Shown: positions 34,672 to 44,831, counted from the first letter of the stretch. The stretch is 64,000 nt of DNA from Paractinoplanes lichenicola (GCF_016785085.1 NZ_JAENHO010000003.1:682001-746000), one strand, 5' to 3'. The notes: generated from the sequence alone by a model not told the origin. Numbers and translations: made by a program.

Positions 34672-36195
34672 TTACGTCATCTCGGAGAGGGGCCGGGTCG
34701 GCAACCGGTTCGCCGCGGCCGCGGCCAGCGCGGCGCTGAGCGTACGCCCGTTGGCCCCCACCTCGGACCAGCCCGCGGCCAGGCTGATCGGCGTGCCCGG
34801 CACCAGGATCTGCCAGTTCTCGGCGTTGGTGGCCGCGGTGATGCGCCGCGACACCTCGGCCGCCTGGGCCGTGCCCGCGCCCGGCAGCACGACCACGAAC
34901 TCGTCGCCGGCGAACCGGGCCACGAAGTCGCCGCGGCGCATGACCCGGTTGAGCACCCCGGCGATGCGTTGCAGCACGAGGTCGCCGCAGTGCCGGCCGT
35001 GCCGCGCGTTGACCTCGGTGAAGCCGATCAGGTCGCACACGCCGATCGCGGCCCGGTCGCCGCGCTGCAGCATCGTCGCCACGTAGCGCTCGAGCTGCCG
35101 GCGGTTGGGCAGGCCGGTCAGGGGATCGGTGAGCGTCTCGTCGCCGTAGCGGCCGGGGTCGCGCTGGGTCTCCTGCGCGTCGAGCCGGGCCGCCACGCCG
35201 TCGAGATAGCCGTCGCGCAGCCGGTCGATGCGCTGGGCGGCCAGCCGGAACGCGTAGCGGTCGGCGGCGTGCGCGGCCGCGTGGTCACCGGCGGCGGCAT
35301 GGCAGATGCTGCGCAACCGGGCCGGCTCGGCCGCGCCCAGGATCTCGGCCGACACCGGCACCGAATCCAGCATGGACAGCGCCTGACCGGGGCGGCCGGC
35401 GGCCATGGCGAGACAGACGTGACCGAGATGCTGCAGGTCGCGGGTGCGCACGCTGTCGCCGCCGCCGGTCAGCCACTCGGCCGCGTTGGCCTCGGTCTCC
35501 TCGCCCAGCGCGGCCCGGCGGGCCAGCGAATAGCCGTACGCCGCGCGGCTGCCGGGCCGCATGTGGTCGGCGCCGATCGAGACGTATCGCGTGAGCTCGG
35601 CGTCGATGTCGCGCAGCACCCGCAGGCAGCCGTCGGTGTCGCCCTGGTGGTCGAGCGAGACGGCGTTGCGCAGCCGGATACCGGGGGCCGCGAAGATCTC
35701 GGGGGCCAGGCCGACCGCGGCGCCGACCTGCCGGGCCTGCTCGATCGCGGTCAGCGCGTGGCCGTGAAAGCCCAGATAGGAATAGGCCATGGCCAGGTCG
35801 TGCCAGCCCCAGGCGGTCTCGGAGTCGTTCTCCTGCACGGCGGCCAGGGCGCGGGACGCCTGCACGAGGTGGGTCACGCCCCGGTCCAGATTGCGCTCGA
35901 GGTGGGCGCCGAGGGCGGCGAAGGCGTGCATCTGGCCGCGCAGATAGGCGTCCGGGATCTCGCGGACGGCGTTCTCGGCGATCGTCATCGCGGTCGCCAG
36001 CTCGGCTATCCGGCCCAGGTTGATCAGCGCGCCGAACCGCTGCACCAGCGCGTACGCCCGGGTGGTGGGATCCGCCGCGACGGCCAGCACCTTGTCGAGG
36101 ATCGGCAGCGCCTCCGCCGAGCGGCCGTTCTGCTGGAGCCGCCCGGCGCGACGCAGCTCCTCGGTGTTCTCCGCGAGCTGGTCCAACCAACTCAC
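34672..36195 (-). CDS. GGDEF protein with TPR-like N-terminal sensor
   Basis: 507 residues, no membrane helix. Residues about 1-335 are helical repeats of TPR style (LVQRFGALINLGRIAELATAM, DLAMAYSYLGFHGHALTAIEQAR). The C-terminal GGDEF domain has TDPLTGLPNRRQLERYV, the metal Asp in VCDLIGFTEVN and the signature FAGDEFVVVL. Ala replaces the first Gly (AGDEF), a variant that can still be active as a diguanylate cyclase. No EAL domain or clear RxxD inhibitory site is present. GGGAGG stands 6 nt before the GTG. It ends 8 bp before the propeller gene, so they are co-transcribed. Confidence 0.9.
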   Translation of the reverse strand: MSWLDQLAENTEELRRAGRLQQNGRSAEALPILDKVLAVAADPTTRAYALVQRFGALINLGRIAELATAMTIAENAVREIPDAYLRGQMHAFAALGAHLERNLDRGVTHLVQASRALAAVQENDSETAWGWHDLAMAYSYLGFHGHALTAIEQARQVGAAVGLAPEIFAAPGIRLRNAVSLDHQGDTDGCLRVLRDIDAELTRYVSIGADHMRPGSRAAYGYSLARRAALGEETEANAAEWLTGGGDSVRTRDLQHLGHVCLAMAAGRPGQALSMLDSVPVSAEILGAAEPARLRSICHAAAGDHAAAHAADRYAFRLAAQRIDRLRDGYLDGVAARLDAQETQRDPGRYGDETLTDPLTGLPNRRQLERYVATMLQRGDRAAIGVCDLIGFTEVNARHGRHCGDLVLQRIAGVLNRVMRRGDFVARFAGDEFVVVLPGAGTAQAAEVSRRITAATNAENWQILVPGTPISLAAGWSEVGANGRTLSAALAAAAANRLPTRPLSEMT

Positions 36196-36274
36196 CAGGC
36201 GCCTCCCACTGGTGCCGCGCGTCCTGCACCGACCCGGCCGATCGGCGCCGCACGTGACGTTTGAAGATTATGCC

Positions 36275-37141
36275 GTGGACAACGACTCCGAAGACACCTC
36301 CCGGCCGCCGGTTCGGGCCCCGCTGAGCCGGGCCCTGGCCACGGCGGTCGTCGATCTCTCGGCGGCCGGGGTCGAGTCGCCCCGGGTCGACGCTGAGCTG
36401 CTGGCCGCGCACGTGCTGGGCGTCTCACGTGGGCGGTTGCTGCTGGTCGACTCGCTGCGGCCCGAGGAGTTGAGTCGTTTCACCGCCCTCGTGGCCGAGC
36501 GGGCGCGACGGATTCCGCTGCAGCATCTGCTGGGCACGGCCGCGTTCCGGCATCTCGAACTTCAGGTCGGCGACGGCGTCTTCGTCCCACGACCCGAGAC
36601 GGAGCTTCTCGCGGGCTGGGGGATCGAACACACCGCGCCGGGCGCGACGGTGGTCGATCTGTGCAGCGGGACCGGGGCGATCGCGCTCGCGGTGGCCGAC
36701 GAGGCCGCGCCGGGCCGGGTCGTCGCCGTCGAACGGTCGGCGGCGGCCCTGTCCTTTTTGCGGCGCAACGCCGCCGCCTTTCCGGTTGTCGAGGTGGTCG
36801 AGGGCGACGTGACCGATCCGGGGCTGCTGCCGGGCCTGACCGTCGACGTCCTGCTCTGCAACCCGCCGTACGTTCCCTCGCAGACCCCGGTCCCGCCGGA
36901 GGTGGCGCGTGATCCGGCCGAGGCGGTGTTCGGCGGCCGCGACGGGCTCACCGTGATCCGCCCGGTCATCGCGCTGGCCGCGAGGCTGGTCAAACCCGGC
37001 GGTGTGGTGGGTATCGAGCACGACGACGTGCACGGCGAGGCGGTGCCGGAGCTGCTGCGGGCCGACGGCCGGTTCACCGAGGTGACCGCCCATGACGACC
37101 TGACCGGCCGGCCCCGGTACGCGACGGCCAGGCGGGCCTGA
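36275..37141 (+). CDS. prmC: RF1/RF2 glutamine N5-methyltransferase
   Basis: 288 residues. Uses SAM to methylate the Gln of the GGQ motif in release factors. The N-terminal helical domain (SRALATAVVDLSAAGVESPRVDAELLAAHVLG) binds RF, followed by VPRPETELLAGWG, the SAM loop VVDLCSGTGAIALAVA, and the catalytic Asn-Pro-Pro-Tyr in LLCNPPYVPS. GTG 36275 is the likely start; GTG 36254 is an alternative. It sits one two-gene insertion away from its substrate gene prfA and runs on towards the sua5-like gene. Confidence 0.95.
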   Translation: MDNDSEDTSRPPVRAPLSRALATAVVDLSAAGVESPRVDAELLAAHVLGVSRGRLLLVDSLRPEELSRFTALVAERARRIPLQHLLGTAAFRHLELQVGDGVFVPRPETELLAGWGIEHTAPGATVVDLCSGTGAIALAVADEAAPGRVVAVERSAAALSFLRRNAAAFPVVEVVEGDVTDPGLLPGLTVDVLLCNPPYVPSQTPVPPEVARDPAEAVFGGRDGLTVIRPVIALAARLVKPGGVVGIEHDDVHGEAVPELLRADGRFTEVTAHDDLTGRPRYATARRA

Positions 37142-37162
37142 TCGATATGCGCGATCGCATGG

Positions 37163-37168
37163 CAGACT
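37163..37168 (+). promoter_or_regulatory. -10 box of leaderless sua5-like gene
   Basis: CAGACT within ATGGCAGACTGCACGGTG, 7 nt before the GTG at 37176. The block is nearly identical to that before the kinase gene at 7667. Confidence 0.5.
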
Positions 37169-37175
37169 GCACGGT

Positions 37176-37823
37176 GTGATGCTCTACGACTGCCGTACCA
37201 CCGCGGACCGTGATCGCGGCATCGCCGCCGCCATCGAAGCGGTCAAAAGCGGTGAGCTGGTCGTCATGCCGACCGACACGGTGTACGGCGTCGGGGCGGA
37301 CGCGTTCACCCCGCACGCGATCACCTCGCTGCACCATGCGCGCAGCGTCACCAACCAGGTGCCCCCGCCGGTGCTGGTCGGCTCCCGGCACACGCTCGAC
37401 GGCCTGGTCTATTCGCTGCCCAAGGCGGCGCGCGAGCTGGCCGACGCGTTCTGGCCGGGCGCGCTCACCCTTTACGTGGAGCATTCGCCGAGCCTGCAGT
37501 GGGATCTGGGGGACACCGGCGGCCGCGTCGCGGTGCGGATGCCGCTGCACCCGGTGGCCCTCGAGGTGCTGCGTGCGGTCGGCCCCATGGCGGTCACCAC
37601 TGCCAACAAGGTGGGTCAGCCGGCCCCGATCACCGCCGAGGCCGCTCGCGACCAGCTGGAGTACGCGGTGCGGGTCTATCTCGAGGCGGGCCAGGCGCAC
37701 GATCCGGCGCCGAGCACGGTCGTCGACGTCAGCGGCGAGGTGCCGCAGGTGCTCCGGGCGGGGGCGATCCCGTTCGAGAAGCTCCGTGACGTGGTGCCCG
37801 AGATCCTCGCGGCGGAGGACTGA
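37176..37823 (+). CDS. YrdC-domain protein, Sua5 paralog with altered active site
   Basis: 215 residues, YrdC domain only, at the place where actinobacteria carry sua5 (after prmC). Family marks: GELVVMPTDTVYGVGADAF, AFWPGALTLYVE and VAVRMPLHPVALEVL. The substrate-binding Lys-x-Arg stretch after the first helix, LKRRP-like in active enzymes, is replaced by HHARSVTNQVPPPVLVG. The PSAN motif reads TTANKVGQPAPIT. It may therefore not make threonylcarbamoyl-AMP. A canonical Sua5 is encoded 0.6 kb downstream. The start is GTG 37176 (leaderless) or ATG 37179. Confidence 0.85.
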   Translation: MMLYDCRTTADRDRGIAAAIEAVKSGELVVMPTDTVYGVGADAFTPHAITSLHHARSVTNQVPPPVLVGSRHTLDGLVYSLPKAARELADAFWPGALTLYVEHSPSLQWDLGDTGGRVAVRMPLHPVALEVLRAVGPMAVTTANKVGQPAPITAEAARDQLEYAVRVYLEAGQAHDPAPSTVVDVSGEVPQVLRAGAIPFEKLRDVVPEILAAED

Positions 37824-37824
37824 C

Positions 37825-38418
37825 TTGACCGCCTTCACCGTCCTGCACGTGTGCATGGGCAACATCTGCCGGTCCCCGATGGCCGAGCGCCTGCTGGCCC
37901 GGGCCGTCCGCGACCGCACCGGCGAGCAGGGCGACCAGCTGGTGCACAGCGTCAGCGCGGGCACCGGCGGCTGGCACGAGGGCGAGGAGATGAACCCGCC
38001 CGCCGCCCGCCAGGTCAAGGCCCGCGGCGGCTCCGACACCGGCTTCGAGGCCCGCAAGCTGCGCGGCGACTTCATCGACGAGGCCGACCTGATCCTCACG
38101 GCGACCGCCGACCAGTACGACTACGTGGTCGCCCTGCGCCCCGACGCGGCCGCCCGCACGTTCGTCACCGGCGAGTTCGGCCGGCTGCTGGGCGCGGTCG
38201 ACGCGAGCGCGCTCCCGCCGGGCGAGCCCAAGCCCGAGGCCGTACGGGCGCGCGGGGCCGCCATCGTCGCCGCCGTGCACGTGCTGCGGGGCGACGACGG
38301 GCCCCGGCCGTCCGACGACCTCGACGACCCGTGGGGCCGCGGCGACCAGACCTTCCAGCGCGTCGGCGACGAGATCGAGGACACCACGGTCCCGTTCGCC
38401 AAGCTCCTGCTCCCGTGA
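37825..38418 (+). CDS. Low-molecular-weight protein tyrosine phosphatase
   Basis: 197 residues. The P-loop Cys-x5-Arg is at the N-terminus (VLHVCMGNICRSPMAERLL), and the general-acid Asp is probably in DDLDDPWGRGD near the C-terminus. About 40 residues longer than the typical 155, mostly in a middle loop (VDASALPPGEPKPEAVRARG). It dephosphorylates Tyr or related phospho-residues in the cytoplasm; the partner is unknown, the kinase at 7.7 kb being only a guess. TTG 37825 has GGAGG upstream inside the previous gene's end. Its stop overlaps the next GTG by 4 bp. Confidence 0.87.
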   Translation: MTAFTVLHVCMGNICRSPMAERLLARAVRDRTGEQGDQLVHSVSAGTGGWHEGEEMNPPAARQVKARGGSDTGFEARKLRGDFIDEADLILTATADQYDYVVALRPDAAARTFVTGEFGRLLGAVDASALPPGEPKPEAVRARGAAIVAAVHVLRGDDGPRPSDDLDDPWGRGDQTFQRVGDEIEDTTVPFAKLLLP

Positions 38419-39359
38419 CCGTCGTCAGTCCCGACGCCGAGGGGCTGCGCCGCGCCGTCGAGGTGCTGCGGGCCGAGTCGGTGGTCGCCTTCCCCACCGA
38501 GACCGTCTACGGCCTGGGCGCGAACGCGTTCTCCGAGCGCGCGGTGGCCGAGATCTATCGCCTCAAGCGCCGCCCGTCGTGGAACCCGCTGATCGTGCAC
38601 GTGGCGAACGTCGAGGCGGCCCGGGGCCTGGCCGAGAGCTGGCCCGGCACCGCCAACGAGCTGGCCGCCCAGTTCTGGCCCGGGCCGCTCACGCTGGTCG
38701 TGCCGCGGGCCCGCCGCCTCGAGGGCGTGGGCGCGAGCAACGACACCATCGCGATCCGGATCCCGGCCCACGAGGTGGCGCTGCGCCTGCTCGAGGCCTC
38801 CGGGCTGCCGCTCGCCGCGCCCAGCGCCAACCGCTCCGAGAGCATCTCGCCGACCACCGCCGAGCACGTGCTGCGCAGCCTGCCCGACGTGCCGCTGGTG
38901 CTCGACGGCGGCCCGGCGTCGTGGGGCATCGAGTCCACGGTCGTCGACGTCACCGGCGAGACCCCCCGGCTGCTGCGACCGGGCGCGCTGCCCCTGCGGG
39001 CGATCCGCGACGTGGTCGGCCTGATCCTCCTGCCCGACGAGGGCCCGGCCGACGGCGCGGTCCGCTCCTCGCCGGGCATGAGCCGCCGCCACTACGCCCC
39101 GCGGGCCACGTTGCGGCTGGTCAAAGAGGTGGATCAGACCGGTCTGTCCGGCCCGGTGGGAGTGCTCACGTACGAGGGGGCCGACGTCGAGGGCGCCGAA
39201 GTCCTCTCGGCCGACCCGCGCGAATACGCCGCCGACCTCTACGCGGCCCTGCATCGCCTGGACGACGCCGGGGTGGCGACGATCCTGGTGCGGGAGCCGC
39301 CGCAGACCGAGGACTGGCTGGCCGTCCGCGACCGCCTGGGCCGCGCCGCGGCTAAGTAG
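38415..39359 (+). CDS. Threonylcarbamoyl-AMP synthase, long Sua5 form
   Basis: 314 residues. Makes threonylcarbamoyl-AMP from Thr, bicarbonate and ATP for t6A37 of ANN-reading tRNAs. The YrdC domain (about 1-200) has FPTETVYGLGANAF, the canonical Lys-Arg-Arg-Pro in YRLKRRPSWNPLIVHV, AAQFWPGPLTLVVPRA and PSANRSESISPT. A Sua5 C-terminal domain follows the linker SSPGMSRRHYAPRATLRLV, whose conserved HYAP closes over the active site. GTG 38415 overlaps the phosphatase stop (GTGA). It is probably the working enzyme of the two paralogs here. Confidence 0.93.
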   Translation: MTVVSPDAEGLRRAVEVLRAESVVAFPTETVYGLGANAFSERAVAEIYRLKRRPSWNPLIVHVANVEAARGLAESWPGTANELAAQFWPGPLTLVVPRARRLEGVGASNDTIAIRIPAHEVALRLLEASGLPLAAPSANRSESISPTTAEHVLRSLPDVPLVLDGGPASWGIESTVVDVTGETPRLLRPGALPLRAIRDVVGLILLPDEGPADGAVRSSPGMSRRHYAPRATLRLVKEVDQTGLSGPVGVLTYEGADVEGAEVLSADPREYAADLYAALHRLDDAGVATILVREPPQTEDWLAVRDRLGRAAAK

Positions 39360-40809
39360 CCTTCGTTGTCTCCGCGCCGCGGGCGATGTTGCGGGCCATG
39401 CCGTTGAAGATGATGCCGTGGAAGGGCAGGACGGCCGCCCAGTAGGCGTGGCCGGCCAGGCCGCGCGGCACGAAGACGGCCCGCTGGCGATAGACGCTGC
39501 CGCCGTTGCCGTCGGGGGCGGCGCGCATCTCGAGCCAGGCCCGCCCCGGCACGCGCATCTCGGCCCGCAGCCGCAGCAGTTTGCCCGGCTCGATCTCCTC
39601 GACCCGCCACCAGTCCAGCGCCTCGCCCACCCACAGGCGCTCGCGGTCGCGGCGGCCCCGGCGCAGGCCCACCCCGCCGGCCAGCCGGTCCAGCCAGCCC
39701 CGTACGGCCCAGGCCAGCGGGAACGAATACCACCCGTTCTCGCCGCCGACGCCCTCGATGACCCGCCACAGCGCCTCGGCCGGGGCCCGCACCGCGCGGC
39801 TGCGCTCGTCGACGTAGACGCTGCCGCCGGACCAGTCCGGGTCGCTCGGCAGGGGTTCGGCCGCCCAGTCCCGGCCGGCCGCGTTCGACCAGCGGGTCTC
39901 CACGTCGGCGTCGCGGATCTTGCCGAGCGCGACCCGGACCGCCTGCTCGAAGCCGAGCGGCTCGCCGGGGGCGTACTCGCGGATGTCGTTCTCGTGGGCC
40001 ACGGCCTCGTGCACCAGGCTTGCCACCAGCGGGCGGGCGATCGCGTTGGGCACGGGGGTGACCACCCCGACCCAGTGCGACGACAGCCACGGGCTGAGCG
40101 GCCGCAGCGGCACGATCACGCGGCGGCGCAGGCCGGCCACCCGGGCGTAGCCCTGCATCATCTGCCCGTACGTGAGCACGTCGGCGCCCCCGACGTCGAA
40201 GCCGCGGTTGACCTCGGGCGGCAGGCCGGCCGCGGCGATCAGGTAGCGCAGCACGTCGCGGACGGCGATGGGCTGGATCTGGTTGCGCACCCAGCGCGGG
40301 GTGACCATCACCGGCAGCCGCTCGGTCAGGTAGCGCAGCATCTCGAACGACGCCGAACCGGAGCCGATGATCACCGGGGCCCGCAGCACGGCCGTCGGGA
40401 CGCCGCTGGCGAGCAGGATCCGCGCGACCTCGGCCCGCGAGCGCAGGTGCGGCGAGGGCTTGTCGCCGGGCGGCGGTTCGGGGCCGCCGAGGTAGACGAT
40501 CCGCGCGACGCCGGCCGCCCGGGCCGCGGTCGCGAAGTTCGTCGCCGCCTCCCGGTCGAGCTTCTCGAAGTCGGCCCGGCCCAGCGAGTGGACCAGGAAA
40601 TACGCGACGTCGACGCCCGCCAGGGCGGCCGGCAGCGTCCCGGCTTCGTTCAGGTCGCCCTCGACCACCTCGGTCCGGCCGGCCCACGGCACGTCGCGCA
40701 GACGGCTCGCGCCGCGGGTCAGGCAGCGCACCTCGTGGCCGGCCTCGAGCAGGCGCGGCGCGAGCCGCCCGCCGATGTATCCCGTCGCACCCGTCACCAA
40801 GCACCGCAT
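39352..40809 (-). CDS. NAD(P)-binding SDR-like protein with DUF2867 domain
   Basis: 485 residues. The N-terminal atypical short-chain reductase fold has MRCLVTGATGYIGGRLAPRLLEAGHEV (Gly-x-x-Gly-x-x-Gly). No Tyr-x3-Lys catalytic pair is evident, as in NmrA-like proteins. The C-terminal ~150 residues are a DUF2867/SRPBCC-like domain (AEALWRVIEGVGGENGWYSFPLAW, AYWAAVLPFHGIIFNGMARNI). Function is unknown. ATG 40809 follows CAGTCT by 6 nt (leaderless). It is convergent with sua5 (8-bp overlap) and divergent from glyA. Confidence 0.87.
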   Translation of the reverse strand: MRCLVTGATGYIGGRLAPRLLEAGHEVRCLTRGASRLRDVPWAGRTEVVEGDLNEAGTLPAALAGVDVAYFLVHSLGRADFEKLDREAATNFATAARAAGVARIVYLGGPEPPPGDKPSPHLRSRAEVARILLASGVPTAVLRAPVIIGSGSASFEMLRYLTERLPVMVTPRWVRNQIQPIAVRDVLRYLIAAAGLPPEVNRGFDVGGADVLTYGQMMQGYARVAGLRRRVIVPLRPLSPWLSSHWVGVVTPVPNAIARPLVASLVHEAVAHENDIREYAPGEPLGFEQAVRVALGKIRDADVETRWSNAAGRDWAAEPLPSDPDWSGGSVYVDERSRAVRAPAEALWRVIEGVGGENGWYSFPLAWAVRGWLDRLAGGVGLRRGRRDRERLWVGEALDWWRVEEIEPGKLLRLRAEMRVPGRAWLEMRAAPDGNGGSVYRQRAVFVPRGLAGHAYWAAVLPFHGIIFNGMARNIARGAETTKAT

Positions 40810-40815
40810 AAACAC

Positions 40816-40821
40816 AGACTG
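40816..40821 (-). promoter_or_regulatory. -10 box of leaderless SDR gene
   Basis: CAGTCT on the minus strand, 6 nt (GTGTTT) before the ATG at 40809. Confidence 0.5.
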
Positions 40822-40889
40822 TGCCCTCGGAATGACCTGGTGAAGCCATATGCTCGAATCGGCAGCGCGGCCTACTCGGGGGAGGGCAC

Positions 40890-42179
40890 GTGGACACGTT
40901 CTGGGGGCCGGATTTCGGCGCGCTCGAGAGCGCCGATCCGGAGATCGCCCGGGTTCTGCTGGCCGAGGTCGAGCGGCAGCGCACCGGCCTGCAGCTGATC
41001 GCCAGCGAGAACCTCACGTCGCCGGCCGTGCTCGCCGCGCTGGGCTCGACGCTGGCCAACAAGTACGCCGAGGGCTATCCGGGCGAGCGCTACTACGGCG
41101 GCTGCCTCGAGGTCGACAAAGCGGAGCGGCTGGCCGTCGAGCGGGCCAAGGAGCTCTTCGGGGCCGAGCACGCCAACGTACAGCCGCACTCGGGCGCGGC
41201 GGCCAACCTGGCGGCGTACGCGGCCCTGGCCGAACCCGGCGATCCGGTGCTGGCCATGAAGCTGCCGCACGGCGGGCACCTGACCCACGGCAGCCGGGTC
41301 AACTTCAGCGGCAAGTGGTTCCACCCGATCGGCTACCGGGTCCGCCCCGACACCGAGGAGATCGACTACGACGAGGTGCGCGACCTCGCGCTGGCCCACC
41401 GGCCCAAGCTGATCATCTGCGGCGCCTCGGCGTACCCCCGTCTGATCGACTTCGCCCGGTTCCGCGAGATCGCCGACGAGGCCGGCGCCTATCTGGTCGT
41501 CGACGCTGCGCACTTCATGGGCCTGGTCGCCGGTCGGGCCATCCCGTCGCCGGTGCCGCACGCCGACGTGGTCACCTGCACCTCGCACAAGGTGCTGCGC
41601 GGCCCCCGCGGCGGCCTGATCCTGTGCCGGGCCGAGCTGGCCCAGCGGATCGACAAGGCCGTCTTCCCGTTCAGCCAGGGCGGGCCGATGATGCACGTCA
41701 TCGCGGCCAAGGCGGTGGCCCTGCGCGAGGCGTCGCAGCCGAGCTTCCGCACGTACGCCCGGCAGGTCGTCAAGAACGCGCAGGCGCTGGCCGCGGGCCT
41801 GGCCGCCGAGGGGATGCGGCCCGTCGCCGGCGGCACCGACACCCACCTGGCGCTGGCCGACCTGCGCGGGCTCGGGGTGTCCGGCCGCGACGCCGAGACG
41901 AGGTGCGATCTGGCCCGCATCACGCTCAACAAGAACGCCATCCCGTACGATCCGGAGCGACCCGCGGTGGCCTCGGGCATCCGGGTGGGCTCGCCGAGCG
42001 TGACCACCCAGGGGATGCGCGAGGGCGAGATGCGGCAGATCGCCGCGCTGATCGGCGTGGCCGTGCGCAGCGATCCGGACACCGCGGGCGGGGCGTCCCG
42101 GCTGGCCGACGCCGCGGACGAGGTGGCTGCCCTGGTGCGACGGTTCCCGGCGTACGGGCGGCAGGAGGTGATGGCGTGA
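40890..42179 (+). CDS. glyA: Serine hydroxymethyltransferase
   Basis: 429 residues. A PLP enzyme converting serine and tetrahydrofolate to glycine and methylene-THF. Family marks: [54 protein letters not shown] and the PLP lysine in [15 protein letters not shown]. The usual TTTTHKTL reads VTCTSHKVL here and DMAH reads VDAAHFMG, so it is somewhat divergent. GTG start with GGGAGG about 5 nt upstream. As I recall it, Streptomyces also has glyA next to the atp cluster. It overlaps the AtpI-like gene by 4 bp. Confidence 0.94.
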   Translation: MDTFWGPDFGALESADPEIARVLLAEVERQRTGLQLIASENLTSPAVLAALGSTLANKYAEGYPGERYYGGCLEVDKAERLAVERAKELFGAEHANVQPHSGAAANLAAYAALAEPGDPVLAMKLPHGGHLTHGSRVNFSGKWFHPIGYRVRPDTEEIDYDEVRDLALAHRPKLIICGASAYPRLIDFARFREIADEAGAYLVVDAAHFMGLVAGRAIPSPVPHADVVTCTSHKVLRGPRGGLILCRAELAQRIDKAVFPFSQGGPMMHVIAAKAVALREASQPSFRTYARQVVKNAQALAAGLAAEGMRPVAGGTDTHLALADLRGLGVSGRDAETRCDLARITLNKNAIPYDPERPAVASGIRVGSPSVTTQGMREGEMRQIAALIGVAVRSDPDTAGGASRLADAADEVAALVRRFPAYGRQEVMA

Positions 42180-42682
42180 ACACGGAGATCGATGAGTTCG
42201 AGCGGGAGCGACTGCGGGCGCTGGAGTTTCAGCGGCAGCAGGCCGAGGAAGAGGACAAAGACGACCTCTCCCTGCCCGATCTGCCTCCGCTCCCGGCCGA
42301 TCCCCGCTGGCGAGTGGCGCACCTGCCGTTCCTGAGCGCGGTCTCCTTCGCCCTCCTGCTCTTCGCCGCCTCCATCGGTTTCGTCACCGGCGGGCCGGCC
42401 TCGGCGCTCGGCGCGTCGGCCGGCGTCATGATCGTGACCGTCAGCTTCACGATGTCGACGCTCGTCATCGCGTGGGCCGACACCGTTCGCCCGGCTCTGC
42501 TGATGCCGCTCGCCCTTTTTACATATGTTCTGAAGTACGGGGCACTCGGCGTGGTGCTGGCCTACGGCGTATCGACGACGTGGCCGGGTAAGAACGCGCT
42601 GGGGTACGGGATCGTCGCCGGCGTGGTCGTCTGGACTGCCGTTCAGGCGTGGTGGTTTCACCGAGTTAGTCGCCCGAACTGA
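42176..42682 (+). CDS. ATP synthase protein I-like membrane protein
   Basis: 168 residues. A charged cytoplasmic N-terminus ([27 protein letters not shown]) precedes four membrane helices ([86 protein letters not shown]). Length, helix pattern and position upstream of atpB match the AtpI assembly factor of mycobacteria, which helps c-ring assembly; assignment by context is moderate. Translationally coupled to glyA (GTGA overlap). Confidence 0.75.
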   Translation: MNTEIDEFERERLRALEFQRQQAEEEDKDDLSLPDLPPLPADPRWRVAHLPFLSAVSFALLLFAASIGFVTGGPASALGASAGVMIVTVSFTMSTLVIAWADTVRPALLMPLALFTYVLKYGALGVVLAYGVSTTWPGKNALGYGIVAGVVVWTAVQAWWFHRVSRPN

Positions 42683-42717
42683 TCTTCTTACAGCCGTTTC
42701 GCCTCGTCAGCGCCCTA

Positions 42718-42739
42718 TTCGTGGTTTGTTGACCACGAA
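42718..42739. promoter_or_regulatory. Perfect palindrome upstream of the atp operon
   Basis: TTCGTGGT (42718-42725) and ACCACGAA (42732-42739) are exact inverted copies around TTGTTG. It lies 153 bp before the atpZ-like start in a 209-bp gene-free gap and is a candidate operator. Possible -10 elements downstream are TTATGG (42771) and TAGCCT (42854). Confidence 0.6.
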
Positions 42740-42891
42740 ACGGTGACGTGAACGGTTGTGTGTTGTCCGGTTATGGCGAAGGGGGAGTACCGTGTCCTTC
42801 CAGTTGCGAGACCCCTGACGCCTGGACAACTGCGGTTGTGCGGGGGGTCCCGCTTAGCCTCGTGTTTCCTGCTGATATCGTTCGGGCCGTC

Positions 42892-43122
42892 ATGACCGGT
42901 CAAGAACCTCCCAGGAACCCCAGCGGTGACGACCAGCCCCCGCCCGACACGGGCATGGGAATGACGGCTGTCGCTTACCTCATCTCGGGCATGTTGGTGT
43001 GGGGAGCGATCGGTTGGCTGGTTGATCACTGGCTCGGCACCAAGGGCATCTTCGCCGGAATCGGCGCTGTCGTTGGTATCGGCGGCGGTGTCTACCTCAT
43101 CGTGCGCCGTCTCGGCGCCTGA
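42892..43122 (+). CDS. AtpZ/AtpI-family small membrane protein
   Basis: 76 residues with two membrane helices: GMTAVAYLISGMLVWGAIGWLVDHWLG split at the Gly, and FAGIGAVVGIGGGVYLIVRRLG. The polar Pro-rich N-terminus and the LVDHWLGTKGIF turn are typical of AtpZ, which accompanies AtpI at the head of atp operons and has been linked to c-ring assembly and Mg/Ca transport. ATG 42892 is favoured over the open frame from 42748, whose first 48 residues match nothing. Confidence 0.82.
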   Translation: MTGQEPPRNPSGDDQPPPDTGMGMTAVAYLISGMLVWGAIGWLVDHWLGTKGIFAGIGAVVGIGGGVYLIVRRLGA

Positions 43123-43137
43123 CAGGAAAGGGCTACG

Positions 43138-44236
<1,099 letters not shown>

Positions 44237-44267
44237 TCACTCCCGTACTCCTCGTTGGGAGGTGTCC

Positions 44268-44831
44268 ATGATCACCGAAGTTCTGACCGTCGCGGCTGAA
44301 GCCGGCGAGTCGGACCACAACCCGATCATCCCGCTGTGGCAGGAGGTCGTGCTCGGCCTCATCGCGTTCAGCATCCTGTGCTTCGTGCTCATGAAGTTCG
44401 TCTTCCCGATGATGGAGAAGACCTTCGCGGCGCGGGTGGACGCGATCGAGGGTGGCATCAAGCGCGCCGAGGCTGCTCAGGCCGAGGCCAACCAGCTCCT
44501 CGAGCAGTACAAGGCCCAGCTGGCCGAGGCTCGCACCGAGGCCGCGCGCATCCGCGACGAGGCCCGGGCCGATGCCGAGGGCATCCGCCAGGACATCCTG
44601 GCCAAGGCCCGCGAGGAGTCGGACCGCATCATCGGTGCCGGCCAGGAGCAGCTCGCCGCACAGCGCGAAAGCATCGTGCGTGAGCTCCGCTCCGAGGTCG
44701 GATCGCTCGCGGTCGACCTGGCCAGCAAGATCGTCGGCGAGAGCCTCGCCGACGAGGCGCGCAGCCGGGGCACGGTCGAGCGGTTCATCAACGAGCTCGG
44801 CCCGGCCGGCTCGGCGGGCGGGCGGCGCTGA
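44268..44831 (+). CDS. atpF: F1Fo ATP synthase subunit b
   Basis: 187 residues. One N-terminal membrane helix (EVVLGLIAFSILCFVLMKFVFP), then a long charged coiled coil (EAAQAEANQLLEQYKAQLAEA onwards) that forms the peripheral stalk and ends near residue 175. ATG 44268 is preferred over GTG 44262, because the GGGAGG ribosome site overlaps the GTG and sits 5 nt before the ATG. The stop overlaps the atpH start (TGATG). Confidence 0.96.
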   Translation: MITEVLTVAAEAGESDHNPIIPLWQEVVLGLIAFSILCFVLMKFVFPMMEKTFAARVDAIEGGIKRAEAAQAEANQLLEQYKAQLAEARTEAARIRDEARADAEGIRQDILAKAREESDRIIGAGQEQLAAQRESIVRELRSEVGSLAVDLASKIVGESLADEARSRGTVERFINELGPAGSAGGRR

